Below, piece after piece: positions 19,454 to 27,529 of a DNA stretch of 64,000 bases; position 1 is the first letter of the stretch; the number at the start of each line of letters is the position of its first letter. Both the position numbers and the translations under genes were made by a program. Origin of the DNA: Paludisphaera mucosa (GTDB lineage: Bacteria > Planctomycetota > Planctomycetia > Isosphaerales > Isosphaeraceae); NCBI RefSeq assembly GCF_029589435.1, contig NZ_JARRAG010000002.1, positions 372,001 to 436,000 of the forward strand, written 5' to 3'. The notes under the pieces are model-generated. The model saw only the letters and a program-made list of their open reading frames with translations, had not been told where the DNA came from and searched no databases.

Positions 19454-19993
19454 TCACCGAGGGGAAACGCCGCCCGCGGTCGCGGGCCGGGCGCGACCCC
19501 CGACCACGCTCGCCGGCGACGTCGCGCGGAGGGACTGCGGCGCGGCGCAGGCCCGCGAGGTCGGCCTGGCGCCGGCCTTCGGGCCGGCGGGGTCGGCCGG
19601 CTTCCCGGCCCTGGCTCGCGACGGGGGACGGGCGGGGTCCCCCCCGCCGGGGCCGCCCGACCGAAGGGGCGGATCCGCCCGACCTCCGCCGTGCGACGGC
19701 ATGACCAACGCGATCAGGGCGCCGACCTCGCGGTGCGCCTCGACGGGGTGGCGCAGCGGCAGCTCGGGATGCACCTTGTAGCGGTTCCGGCGGCCGGCGC
19801 GCTGCCGTTCCAGATAACGCGCCTCCTCCAGGTCGGCCACGAGGCGTTGCACCGCCCGCTCGGTGATGCCGACCCGGTCGGCGACCTCGCGCAGGGTGAC
19901 GTCGGGGTCCTGCGCGATCAGCAGCAGGACGTGGGCGTGGTTGCTCAGGAAGGTCCACGTCGGGGCCGTCTCGTCGGCTTTTCTCGAAGGCAT
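19454..19993 (-). CDS. Winged-helix transcriptional regulator
   Basis: A 179-residue protein. Residues 12-80 make a compact winged helix of MarR/ArsR style: NHAHVLLLIAQDPDVTLREV, then ADRVGITERAVQRLVADLEE and the wing GRRNRYKVHPE. The remainder after about residue 100 is low-complexity Gly/Pro/Arg/Ala and may be disordered. The gene is divergent from the dabB-dabA pair with only 125 bp between starts, so it is a good candidate to regulate bicarbonate uptake. This is inferred from position. The ATG is at 19991-19993. Confidence 0.75.
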   Translation of the reverse strand: MPSRKADETAPTWTFLSNHAHVLLLIAQDPDVTLREVADRVGITERAVQRLVADLEEARYLERQRAGRRNRYKVHPELPLRHPVEAHREVGALIALVMPSHGGGRADPPLRSGGPGGGDPARPPSRARAGKPADPAGPKAGARPTSRACAAPQSLRATSPASVVGGRARPATAGGVSPR

Positions 19994-19996
19994 CGC

Positions 19997-20042
19997 TTGA
20001 CTCCTCGGAAAGACACGATACAGATTACACGAAATCAGTGTC
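19997..20042 (+). promoter_or_regulatory. Candidate promoter/operator for dabBA
   Basis: TTGACT (19997-20002) is followed 16-17 bases later by TACAGAT, a possible -35/-10 pair for dabB. GACAC (20012-20016) and GTGTC (20038-20042) form a spaced inverted repeat over the -10 and start region, where a regulator such as the divergent winged-helix protein could bind. The surrounding sequence is AT-richer than average. Confidence 0.35.
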
Positions 20043-20118
20043 GCATATCAAGCCGATTTGGGGCTCGCCGATCTGTTTTCGGGCCGGGCCGACGGATCCA
20101 TGGGAGGAGACCTCGTCG

Positions 20119-21657
20119 ATGTCGATGTCGCAGGTCGATGATGCTGGAGTCAAGAGCCATGAGAGAAACGGGGACGACGGAGAGGCGTGGGCGATGCTGG
20201 GCGGCGTGCTGGCCCTGGCGGCGTCGTCGGCCGTCCTGCTGGCCTGGCAGGTCGCGACGCCGCGGGCGATCGGCCTCGCGGGGATCACGCTGGATCGCCT
20301 CGGCGCGGCGCTGACGCTCCTCGTGGGGGGGGTCGGGGCCGTGACCTTCCGATTCTCGATGCGCTACCTCGACGGCGAGCCCATACGCCGGCGGTTCCTG
20401 CGCCGGCTCGCCTTCACGATCAGTTCCGCATATGTCTTGATGCTGGCCACCGACTTGCGGCTGCTGATCGCCGCCTGGGCGACGACCAGCCTCGGCCTGC
20501 ACGGGCTCCTGCTCTCCTATCCCGACCGCGCCGAGGCGTGGCGTCCGGCCCGCAAGAAATTCCTGATCAGCCGGCTGGGCGACGCGGCCCTGGTCGCCGC
20601 CGCCGCGCTGGTCTGGCGCGATTGGGGCACGTTCGACCTCGGCGCCTTCCTGAGGGCGGCGACCGCCGGCCCCGTCGTCGGGCCGTCGGCCACGGCGATC
20701 TGCCTGCTGGTGGCGGCGGCCGCGCTGACCAAGTCGGCGCAGTTCCCGTTCCACAGCTGGCTGCCGGAGACGATGGAGGCGCCGACGCCGGTCTCGGCGC
20801 TGATGCACGCCGGGGTCATCAACGCCGGCGGGGCGTTGCTGCTGCGGTTCGCACCGCTGGTCGTGCGGGTGCCCGAGGCGCTGCTGCTGCTCTCGCTCGT
20901 CGGCACGATCACGGCCGTGCTGGGGATGCTGGCGATGTGGGCGCAGGTCAAGGTCAAGCGGACCCTGGCCTGGTCGACGGTCGCCCAGATGGGATTCATG
21001 ATGGTCCAGTGCGGCCTGGCCGCCTTCCCGGCGGCCTTGCTGCACATCCTCGGGCACGGCTGCTACAAGGCCTGGAGCTTCTTGCGGTCGGGGGGGCTGC
21101 CCGCGTCGGCCCCGTCCGTCGAGGTCGTCCCGCCCGCCCGGACGCTGGGGCTGGCCGCCCTGGGCACGGGCTGGGGGATCCTGACCGTGGCGGCGGCGTC
21201 GGCCCTGACGGGCTTCCGGCCCGACCACGCCCCCGGCGAGCTGGCGCTCGCGGCGGTCGCGGCCCTGTCGATCGGGCAGCTCTGGGTGGTCCTGCTCGGC
21301 CCGTCGCGGCCCGGCCGGTCGACGTTCATCCGCCTTCCGTGGGCGGCGGCGGCGAGCCTGGCTGCGTCCGTGGCGATCTTCGCCCTCTATCGGGGCGCCG
21401 AGAGATTTCTGGCGCCGGTGCTGGGCGACCCGCCCGCCCCGGAAGGGGCGCTCGCGTGGCTTGCGGCCACCATTCCGGCGGTCGCCTTCACCGGGCTGGT
21501 CGTCGTCCATGCGTTGCTGCCGGCCCTCGGGCGTCGGGCCTCGGGCCGGGCCTTCCACGTCCACGCCTTGCACGGATTCTATCTCGGCGCGGTCGCCGAC
21601 CGCCTCGTCGACCGCGCCTGGGGCCGTCGAATTCCGAAGGGAGCCGAACATGCTTGA
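20119..21657 (+). CDS. dabB: DabB: NuoL-like membrane subunit of the DAB inorganic-carbon accumulator
   Basis: A 512-residue polytopic protein of the proton-conducting NuoL/MrpA family, with about 13 predicted membrane helices. The conserved core is visible: AAALTKSAQFPFHSWLPETM (about 195-215), then APTPVSALMHAGVINAGG, and later VKVKRTLAWSTVAQMGFM and LHILGHGCYKAWSFL. Together with DabA it is thought to energise one-way conversion of CO2 to bicarbonate in the cytoplasm. No other complex I genes are nearby, which supports DabB rather than NuoL. ATG 20119 follows GGAGGAGA at eight bases. The 3' end overlaps dabA by 8 bp. Confidence 0.88.
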   Translation: MSMSQVDDAGVKSHERNGDDGEAWAMLGGVLALAASSAVLLAWQVATPRAIGLAGITLDRLGAALTLLVGGVGAVTFRFSMRYLDGEPIRRRFLRRLAFTISSAYVLMLATDLRLLIAAWATTSLGLHGLLLSYPDRAEAWRPARKKFLISRLGDAALVAAAALVWRDWGTFDLGAFLRAATAGPVVGPSATAICLLVAAAALTKSAQFPFHSWLPETMEAPTPVSALMHAGVINAGGALLLRFAPLVVRVPEALLLLSLVGTITAVLGMLAMWAQVKVKRTLAWSTVAQMGFMMVQCGLAAFPAALLHILGHGCYKAWSFLRSGGLPASAPSVEVVPPARTLGLAALGTGWGILTVAAASALTGFRPDHAPGELALAAVAALSIGQLWVVLLGPSRPGRSTFIRLPWAAAASLAASVAIFALYRGAERFLAPVLGDPPAPEGALAWLAATIPAVAFTGLVVVHALLPALGRRASGRAFHVHALHGFYLGAVADRLVDRAWGRRIPKGAEHA

Positions 21658-24049
21658 GAGTCCCGCGATCGTCGAGGAAGAACTGAGCGCCGGCCCGGTC
21701 GCCGACCTGGCGGCGCGCGTCGCCCGGCGGATACCGCCCCTCTGGGACCTCGACGATTACGTCGCGGTGAACCCGTTCCTCGGATTCTCCGCCCGCCCGA
21801 TCGACGAGGCCGCCCGCGAGATCGGCGACGGGCTGGGCGCCCGGGTCTTTCCGGGCGTCGATTACTACAGGGAGAGATGGAGGCGGGGCGCCTTCGGCCC
21901 GCTCGACCTCGCCGCCGCCGCGAGCCGTCACGGCCGGGACGCCGCCGCGCTGGAGGAGATCCTCGACGGCCGCCGCGACGAGCCCCGGCGGCCGGAGCGC
22001 CCCGCGCTGGGCTTCGCCGAGCGATACGACCGCGCGCACGGCAGCGACTGGGACGATCGGCTGATCCGCTCCGCCGCCCGCTGGTGCGCCGTCTACGCGA
22101 CGGAAGGCGGCTCGTACTGGCGGCGGCCGCCGGCCGGAGCGGGCCTCTATGCTTCGTGGCGCGAGGCGGAGCGGGTGGACCGGTCGTTGGAGATCGCCGG
22201 CCTCCAGGGTTGGCGCGACCGGGTCGGGCGGCTGCCCGATCGGCCCGAGGAGGCGATCGCGGCGGCCCTGACCTGGCTGGACGTGCCCGCCGAAGGCCGC
22301 GAACCCTACCTGTATCACCTGCTCGGCGGCCTCTACGGCTGGGCGTCGTACCTGCGGCGTCGATCCTGGCGAGAGGGCGGGGCCGACCTGGGAGGCTTGC
22401 TGGACCTGATGGCCGTCCGGATCGCCGGGGACGCGGTCTTCGCCGCGATCATGCCGGGGGCCCGGCCGCCGGACGCGGCTGCGGCAACGGCCACGATCGC
22501 GACCGCTGACGAGTCGGTGTCGCTCGTGTTCCAGGAGGCCTGGGAAGACGGGTTCGACCGCGCCCTCCTCGGCAGGCTCGCGACGCCGCCCGAGCCGGCG
22601 ATCGCCTCGCGCCCTGCGGTGCAGGCCGTGTTCTGCATCGACGTCCGGTCCGAGCCGTTGCGGCGGCGCCTGGAGGCGCAGGCGGGCGAGATCGTCACGC
22701 TCGGCTTCGCGGGATTCTTCGGAGTGGCCCTGGAATGGCAGGCCGGGGGCGGCGGCGCCCGCTGCCCCGTGCTGCTCAAGCCGAGCGTCCGGCTCCGGCC
22801 GACCGCGCCCGCGGGCGTCGGGGGCGTGCGGGGCGTCCTCAAGCAGGTCCAGGCCGCCCCCGCGGCGGCCTTCTCGTTCGTGGAGCTGCTCGGCCTGGCC
22901 TACGGGGTCGGCCTCGCCCGCGACGCGCTGGCCGCGACGCCGCGCGTGGCCCCCGCGGAAAACGCCGTCGCGATCGAGCTGACGCCCGACGGGCGGGGGC
23001 GCGGCGTATCGACGTCGGACCGGATCGACCTCGCCGCCGGCATCCTCAAGAACATGGGGTTGCGTCCCCCTTTTGCACGCCTGGCGCTGCTCTGCGGCCA
23101 TGCCGGTCGGAGCGCCAACAACCCGCATGCCGCCGGGCTCGATTGCGGCGCCTGCGGGGGGCACGGCGGCGCGCTCAACGCGCGGGTGGCGGCGGCGGTG
23201 CTCAACGACCCCGAAGTGCGCGTCGGCCTGCGGGGACGGGGCTGGGACCTCCCGGCCGACATGCATTTCCTCCCGGGCGTCCATGACACGTCGGTCGACG
23301 AGGTCGCCTTGCTCGACCTCGACGAGGTTCCCCCGGGACACGAGGCCGACGTCGAGCGGCTCGGCCGCTGGCTTGAGCAGGCGGGGGCCGAGGTGCGGGC
23401 CGAGCGGGCGGCCAAGCTGGGCCTGGCCGGGCGACCGGCCCGGGCCCTGGGCCGGCGGCTGGACCGTCGCGCCCGCGATTGGTCCGAGGTCCGGCCCGAA
23501 TGGGGCCTGGCCCGCAACGCGGCGTTCATCGCGGCGCGGCGCGTCCGGACGCGCGGGGTGGACCTGGACGGCCGGGCGTTCCTGCACGAGTACGACAGCG
23601 CCGCCGATCCCGACGGCTCGGTGCTCGCCCTGATCCTCGCGGCGCCGATGGTGGTGGCCTCGTGGATCAACCTCCAGTATCTGGCCTCGACGGTGGACAA
23701 CGACGCCTTCGGCTGCGGCAGCAAGACGCTGCACAACCGCGTCGGATCGCTCGGAGTCGTGCTCGGCAACGGGGGCGACTTGCGAACCGGCCTGCCGGCC
23801 CAGTCGGTCCACGGGGCCGACGGCGGCTGGTATCACGAACCGCTGCGGCTGCAGGTGATCGTGGAGGCGCCTCCCGACAAGGTCCGGGCGGTGATGTCGG
23901 CCCAGCCCGGCGTCGGGGACCTGGTCGAGAACGGTTGGGTGAGGCTCCTGGCCCTGGACCCGGCCGGTCCCGAGGCGTCGCTGTGGGTCCCCGGCCGAGG
24001 TTGGGTGCGCGTCGCCGCGAGCGGGCCGGCGGCCGACCGGCGGGGGTGA
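21650..24049 (+). CDS. dabA: DabA (DUF2309), carbonic-anhydrase-like subunit of the DAB accumulator
   Basis: A 799-residue protein of the DUF2309/DabA family. With DabB it is proposed to hydrate CO2 vectorially, using the membrane ion gradient, so that bicarbonate accumulates. All four zinc-ligand positions known from Halothiobacillus DabA are present: Cys329 and Asp331 in FCIDVRSE, His484 in LCGHAGRSANNPH, and Cys499 in GLDCGACGGHGG. The His-Cys spacing of 15 equals that of the characterised protein. The N-terminus has IPPLWDLDDYVAVNPF and the C-terminal region has WINLQYLASTVDN, both typical. ATG 21650 overlaps the dabB stop and follows GAAGGGAG. The pair is likely cotranscribed and translationally coupled. 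Confidence 0.92.
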   Translation: MLESPAIVEEELSAGPVADLAARVARRIPPLWDLDDYVAVNPFLGFSARPIDEAAREIGDGLGARVFPGVDYYRERWRRGAFGPLDLAAAASRHGRDAAALEEILDGRRDEPRRPERPALGFAERYDRAHGSDWDDRLIRSAARWCAVYATEGGSYWRRPPAGAGLYASWREAERVDRSLEIAGLQGWRDRVGRLPDRPEEAIAAALTWLDVPAEGREPYLYHLLGGLYGWASYLRRRSWREGGADLGGLLDLMAVRIAGDAVFAAIMPGARPPDAAAATATIATADESVSLVFQEAWEDGFDRALLGRLATPPEPAIASRPAVQAVFCIDVRSEPLRRRLEAQAGEIVTLGFAGFFGVALEWQAGGGGARCPVLLKPSVRLRPTAPAGVGGVRGVLKQVQAAPAAAFSFVELLGLAYGVGLARDALAATPRVAPAENAVAIELTPDGRGRGVSTSDRIDLAAGILKNMGLRPPFARLALLCGHAGRSANNPHAAGLDCGACGGHGGALNARVAAAVLNDPEVRVGLRGRGWDLPADMHFLPGVHDTSVDEVALLDLDEVPPGHEADVERLGRWLEQAGAEVRAERAAKLGLAGRPARALGRRLDRRARDWSEVRPEWGLARNAAFIAARRVRTRGVDLDGRAFLHEYDSAADPDGSVLALILAAPMVVASWINLQYLASTVDNDAFGCGSKTLHNRVGSLGVVLGNGGDLRTGLPAQSVHGADGGWYHEPLRLQVIVEAPPDKVRAVMSAQPGVGDLVENGWVRLLALDPAGPEASLWVPGRGWVRVAASGPAADRRG

Positions 24050-24369
24050 CCCGACCGTGCAGCGGGGCGATCGCCCCGGGTCGCCGGCGAAATGGAGGCG
24101 CAGCCCGGCGCCGAGGCCTTCCTGGAGACGACGTCGACCCCCTCGGACGTGAGCCGATGGACGTCGAACTCCAGGACCCTCGGGGCCGGGGATCTCGAAC
24201 CCGGGCGACGCGGCGAGAGGCCCTCGCCCTCATCCGCCGCTTTGCTCGAACGCCCGGCCATGGGGCCGGCCCTCCCAATCGAGTTCGTCGACCGAACCTC
24301 GTTCTCGGAGCGGTCGGCCCCTGGACGAGGAGGACGCATCGGTTGCGTGCTCCGTCGCTGCAGCGAGGC
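24050..24369. other. Intergenic region between convergent genes
   Basis: A 320-bp spacer after dabA. The palindrome GGGGCGATCGCCCC at 24064-24077, just past the dabA stop, could terminate transcription but has no T-run. Open frames on both strands have Ser/Arg/Pro-rich composition and show no conserved pattern; part may be decayed coding sequence, but nothing identifiable. Confidence 0.4.
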
Positions 24370-24963
24370 TCAAGGCGGCGGGTCGACCGCTCCATTCCTG
24401 GAGCGTAGCTCAAGCAGGATGTCGACCGCCGTCCCCTTCGAGTGAACTCGGCCTGGCATTCCCTCCCAGAAGGCGTCGATCTTGAGTTCCCCTCGTTCGA
24501 GGAGCCGCTGACGTCGTTCCAGTTCCCCGGCGTCGGGATCCTGACGTGCCCAACGCTCAAGGAGCCCCAGCAGCTCTCGCTCCTCGAGTCCCGAGATGGG
24601 GACCCGCCGCGCCCGCTCGCCGCCGGGATAGAAGCTGTCCAGGATGACGTTGTGACGGCCTTCCAGGACGCGCGGATCATCCTCCCAGACGCGCGTGTCC
24701 TCCAGGCAGACCTCCCTCAGGACGCCCCGCGCATCGGTGAAACGGAGGCCCTTGCTGCCGCCGTCGTCGAAAGACGTGCCTTCGACGATCGTGATCGGCT
24801 CGACCACGTCGCGCAAGGCCGGACTCGGGCTCGAAGCCGCGAATGGCACCGGGGCCGACCAGGCGGCGCCGAGCCCGTGATAAAGTCTCCAGCCCAGCGT
24901 CCAGACGGAGATCGCCAGGAGGATCGCCGCGACGGCCGCAAACAGACGCAGGAGAGACGGCAT
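24370..24963 (-). CDS. Hypothetical membrane-anchored protein, 197 aa
   Basis: Not recognised. One N-terminal hydrophobic helix (about residues 5-25, LRLFAAVAAILLAISVWTLGW) would act as an anchor or signal, with the remaining 170 residues outside. That part contains EVCLEDTRVWEDDPRVLEG, DSFYPGGERARRVPISG and a Glu/Arg-rich helical stretch near residues 135-165 (GLLERWARQDPDAGELERR). The ATG at 24963 is preceded by GGGAGG seven bases upstream. The gene stands alone between the convergent dabA and the same-strand aminopeptidase. Confidence 0.65.
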   Translation of the reverse strand: MPSLLRLFAAVAAILLAISVWTLGWRLYHGLGAAWSAPVPFAASSPSPALRDVVEPITIVEGTSFDDGGSKGLRFTDARGVLREVCLEDTRVWEDDPRVLEGRHNVILDSFYPGGERARRVPISGLEERELLGLLERWARQDPDAGELERRQRLLERGELKIDAFWEGMPGRVHSKGTAVDILLELRSRNGAVDPPP

Positions 24964-25143
24964 CTGGGGACCTCCCATGCGGCCGGATTTCCGGATGGAG
25001 CCATAGCCCATCGACCGGCCGGTCAATTCGCCAGGATCGACGTCCCCACTCCGCGAATCGGGACCATCCTAGGAGAATGAGGGCCGTCTCGCCCCGCATT
25101 CCGCCGCCCACGGTCGACGCCCGCGAAGGACTCGAAAAAACAT

Positions 25144-25187
25144 GCGAAAAACGACGAACGGAGCCAAATTTTTCGCCCGTTTTTCGC
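25144..25187. terminator. AT-rich inverted repeat, possible terminator after the M29 gene
   Basis: GCGAAAAACG (25144-25153) and CGTTTTTCGC (25178-25187) are perfect inverted copies with a 24-base loop. Further A6 and T5 tracts flank the arms, and the palindrome GTACATGTAC follows at 25188-25197. Read leftward, it lies about 75-115 bases after the aminopeptidase stop and is followed by a TTTTTT run at 25134-25139, as expected for a terminator. It also lies upstream of the 24370-24963 gene and could be a control site for it. Confidence 0.45.
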
Positions 25188-25260
25188 GTACATGTACCAT
25201 CCAGTAAAGACCTTACGTCGAGCTGGCTTCCTTGGTCGCCGCCGCGGACGAAGCCGATTT

Positions 25261-26376
25261 TCAGGCGAGGTCCAGCGCCTTGAGGTCGTCGACGACGAAC
25301 TTGCCGTCGACGCGGATGGGGACGCCGTCGAAGGCGATGACGCCGCCGCCGTACTCGGGGCGCTGGATCTGCACGAGGTCCCAGTGGATCTTCGAGCGGT
25401 TGCCGTTGTCGGCCTCGTCGTAGGCGTTGCCGGGCGTCAGGTGGAAGCTGCCGGCGATCTTCTCGTCGAACAGGATGTCGCGCATCGGCGAGAGGATCCG
25501 GGGGTTGCAGCCGATCGACCACTCGCCGGTGTAGCGGGCCCCGTCGTCGGCGTCGAAGATCCGCTGCAGCTTCTCGGCGTCGCCGCCGGCGCACTCGGCC
25601 CGGACGACTTTACCCTTCTGGAACTCGAGCCGGACGCCGTCGAACGAGGCCCCCTGGTAGATCGTCGGCGTGTTGAACCGGATGTGGCCCTCGATCGAGT
25701 CGCGGACCGGGGCGGTGAAGACCTCGCCGTCGGGGATGTTCATATTTCCCGCGCAGGGGATGACCGGGATGCCGGCGATCGAGAACGCCAGGTCGGTCTC
25801 CGGCCCCGTGATTCGGACCTCGCTCGCCGCGTCCATGCGCCGGACGAGCGGTTCGAGGGCCGCGGCCATCTTCGCGTAGTCGAGCGTGCAGACGTCGAAG
25901 TAGAAGTCCTCGAACGCCCCGGTGCTCATGCCGGCCTGCTGGGCCATGCTCGCGTTGGGCAGCCGCAGGACGCACCACTTGGTGTGCGTCACCCGCCGCT
26001 CGAAGTGGACGGGCTTCTGGTAGAGCGCGTTGTAGGCGTCGAGCTTGCCGGCCGGGACGTCGCCCATCTCGCTGATGTTCCAGGCCCCGCGGAGGCCGAG
26101 ATACGCCTGGACCTGGTCCATTCTCGCCCGGTCGATCCGGCCCCAGCGCTCGATGGCCTCGGCCGAGCCCCGCAACACCAGCTCGCGGACGATCCGGGCG
26201 TCGCGGGTCTCCACCAGCGCGGTCCCGCCCCGCTCGGCGGCCTTCTGGATCAGCAGGCGGGGCAGGGTCGAGTCGACGAGGTCGAAGCACTCGATCAAGA
26301 GCGTCTCGCCGGCCTGCAGGCGGACGGAATGGTCGATGAGGATGTCGGCCAGGGTTTCCCAGCGCGGGTCGGGCAT
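25261..26376 (-). CDS. M29-family aminopeptidase
   Basis: A 371-residue metallo-aminopeptidase related to aminopeptidases T and S, which remove N-terminal residues from peptides using two metal ions. The N-terminal domain reads LADILIDHSVRLQAGETLLIEC. The C-terminal domain has the metal-binding landmarks of the family: the Glu in VVRAECAGGD, the Glu in GEWSIGCNP, FDEKIAGSFHLTPGNAY and KIHWDLV. It is probably cytoplasmic, because no signal peptide is present. The ATG at 26376 follows GGGAG at about eleven bases. It is divergent from the SDR gene. Confidence 0.85.
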   Translation of the reverse strand: MPDPRWETLADILIDHSVRLQAGETLLIECFDLVDSTLPRLLIQKAAERGGTALVETRDARIVRELVLRGSAEAIERWGRIDRARMDQVQAYLGLRGAWNISEMGDVPAGKLDAYNALYQKPVHFERRVTHTKWCVLRLPNASMAQQAGMSTGAFEDFYFDVCTLDYAKMAAALEPLVRRMDAASEVRITGPETDLAFSIAGIPVIPCAGNMNIPDGEVFTAPVRDSIEGHIRFNTPTIYQGASFDGVRLEFQKGKVVRAECAGGDAEKLQRIFDADDGARYTGEWSIGCNPRILSPMRDILFDEKIAGSFHLTPGNAYDEADNGNRSKIHWDLVQIQRPEYGGGVIAFDGVPIRVDGKFVVDDLKALDLA

Positions 26377-26607
26377 CGTTGCGCATCTCCCGGTCGCCTC
26401 CCGGCAGGCCGGCGGGCGGGCTGCGGCCCGCTTGCCAGCGGCGGGGGCGTCGATTAGCCTTACGGACGAGCGAGCCGGGGCCAGGGCGTCCCCGGCCCCG
26501 AGTCTCGCCTCCATGATCCAACCTTCGCACCGCGACGGCAAGACGCGCGGCGGCCGGGGCGCCTCGACGAACCGAGGCCGCGCCCCGGCCGGAAAGGGAG
26601 CGGCCCC

Positions 26608-27375
26608 TTGAAGCTCTTCGACCTGACGGGGAAGACGGCCGTCGTGACCGGCGGCAACGGCGGCATCGGCCTGGGCATGGCCCTGGGCCTGGCGGCCGCC
26701 GGGGCCTCGATCGCCGTGGTGGGCCGCAACGCCGAGAAGTCCCGCGCCGCCGCCGCGACGATCGAGGAGCAGGCCGGCGCGAAGGCGATCGCCGTCACCG
26801 CCGACGTCTCCAAAGAGGAGGACGTCGAGCGGGCCGTCGCCGAGATCGGCGAGCGTTTCGGCCGGATCGACGCCCTGTTCAACAACGCCGGGATCAACAT
26901 CCGCAAGCCGCCCCAGGACCTCTCGCTCGACGAGTGGAACCAGGTGATGGACGCGAACGTCACGAGCGCCTTCCTGACGTCGAAGGCCGTCTATCCCTGG
27001 ATGAAGCGCCAGGGGGGCGGCAAGATCGTCAACACCGGCAGCATGACGTCGGTCTTCGGGTCGTCGTTCGCGGCCGCCTACGCCACGTCGAAGGGGGCGA
27101 TCGTCCAGCTCACCAGGAGCCTGGCGCTGGCCTGGGCCGCCGACCACATCCAGGTCAACGCGATCCTCCCCGGCTGGTTCGACACCGAGATGACCCTCGC
27201 CGCCCGCCAGCAGATCCCCGGCCTCCACGAGCGCGTCCTGGCGCGGATCGCCCACGGCCGCTGGGCCCGCCCCGACGACATGGCCGGCGCGGCCGTCTTC
27301 CTCGCCAGCCCGGCCAGCGACTACGTCACCGGGATCGCCCTGCCCGTCGACGGCGGCTATCTCGCCACCCTCTGA
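26608..27375 (+). CDS. SDR-family oxidoreductase (gluconate/keto-sugar dehydrogenase-like)
   Basis: A 255-residue short-chain dehydrogenase. Features: NAD(P)-binding TGGNGGIG (residues 14-21), ADVSKEEDV, NNAG (92-95), catalytic Ser145, Tyr158 and Lys162 (YATSK), and the C-terminal DYVTGIALPVDGGYLA. The overall pattern is closest to the 2-deoxy-gluconate/gluconate dehydrogenase branch (KduD/IdnO-like), but the substrate cannot be assigned. The start is a TTG at 26608, seven bases after AAGGGAG; no ATG lies upstream of the conserved first strand. Confidence 0.87.
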   Translation: MKLFDLTGKTAVVTGGNGGIGLGMALGLAAAGASIAVVGRNAEKSRAAAATIEEQAGAKAIAVTADVSKEEDVERAVAEIGERFGRIDALFNNAGINIRKPPQDLSLDEWNQVMDANVTSAFLTSKAVYPWMKRQGGGKIVNTGSMTSVFGSSFAAAYATSKGAIVQLTRSLALAWAADHIQVNAILPGWFDTEMTLAARQQIPGLHERVLARIAHGRWARPDDMAGAAVFLASPASDYVTGIALPVDGGYLATL

Positions 27376-27477
27376 CGAAGAGCCGCCCCCCGGCCGCGGG
27401 ATCGGGCCGGAGGGCGCGATCGCGGACTTCCTCTGGCACCCAGGCCGTTTCCACAGCGTCGGCCGCCTCCCGACGAC

Positions 27478-27503
27478 GGCCTTCCCCCCTCGCGGGGGAA
27501 GGC
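27478..27503. repeat. Single REP-like hairpin
   Basis: GGCCTTCCCCCCTCGCGGGGGAAGGCG, a compact stem related to the third unit at 2529-2577. It lies between the ends of the convergent SDR and oxalate decarboxylase genes and may terminate both. Confidence 0.5.
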
Positions 27504-27529
27504 GTCGGAACGGGCCGTTTTCGGGTTTC

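Noticed and set aside
20119-21657. NADH dehydrogenase subunit L as part of respiratory complex I
   Set aside because: No other nuo genes adjoin it, and it overlaps a DUF2309/DabA gene with all zinc ligands, so DabB is the better call.
24064-24077. Perfect palindrome GGGGCGATCGCCCC as terminator of dabA
   Set aside because: No loop-stem asymmetry or T-run; such GC palindromes are expected by chance here, so it was only mentioned in the spacer entry.
24092-24445. 117-codon frame downstream of dabA
   Set aside because: Ser/Arg/Pro-rich, partly antisense to the 24370-24963 gene, no motif; called intergenic.
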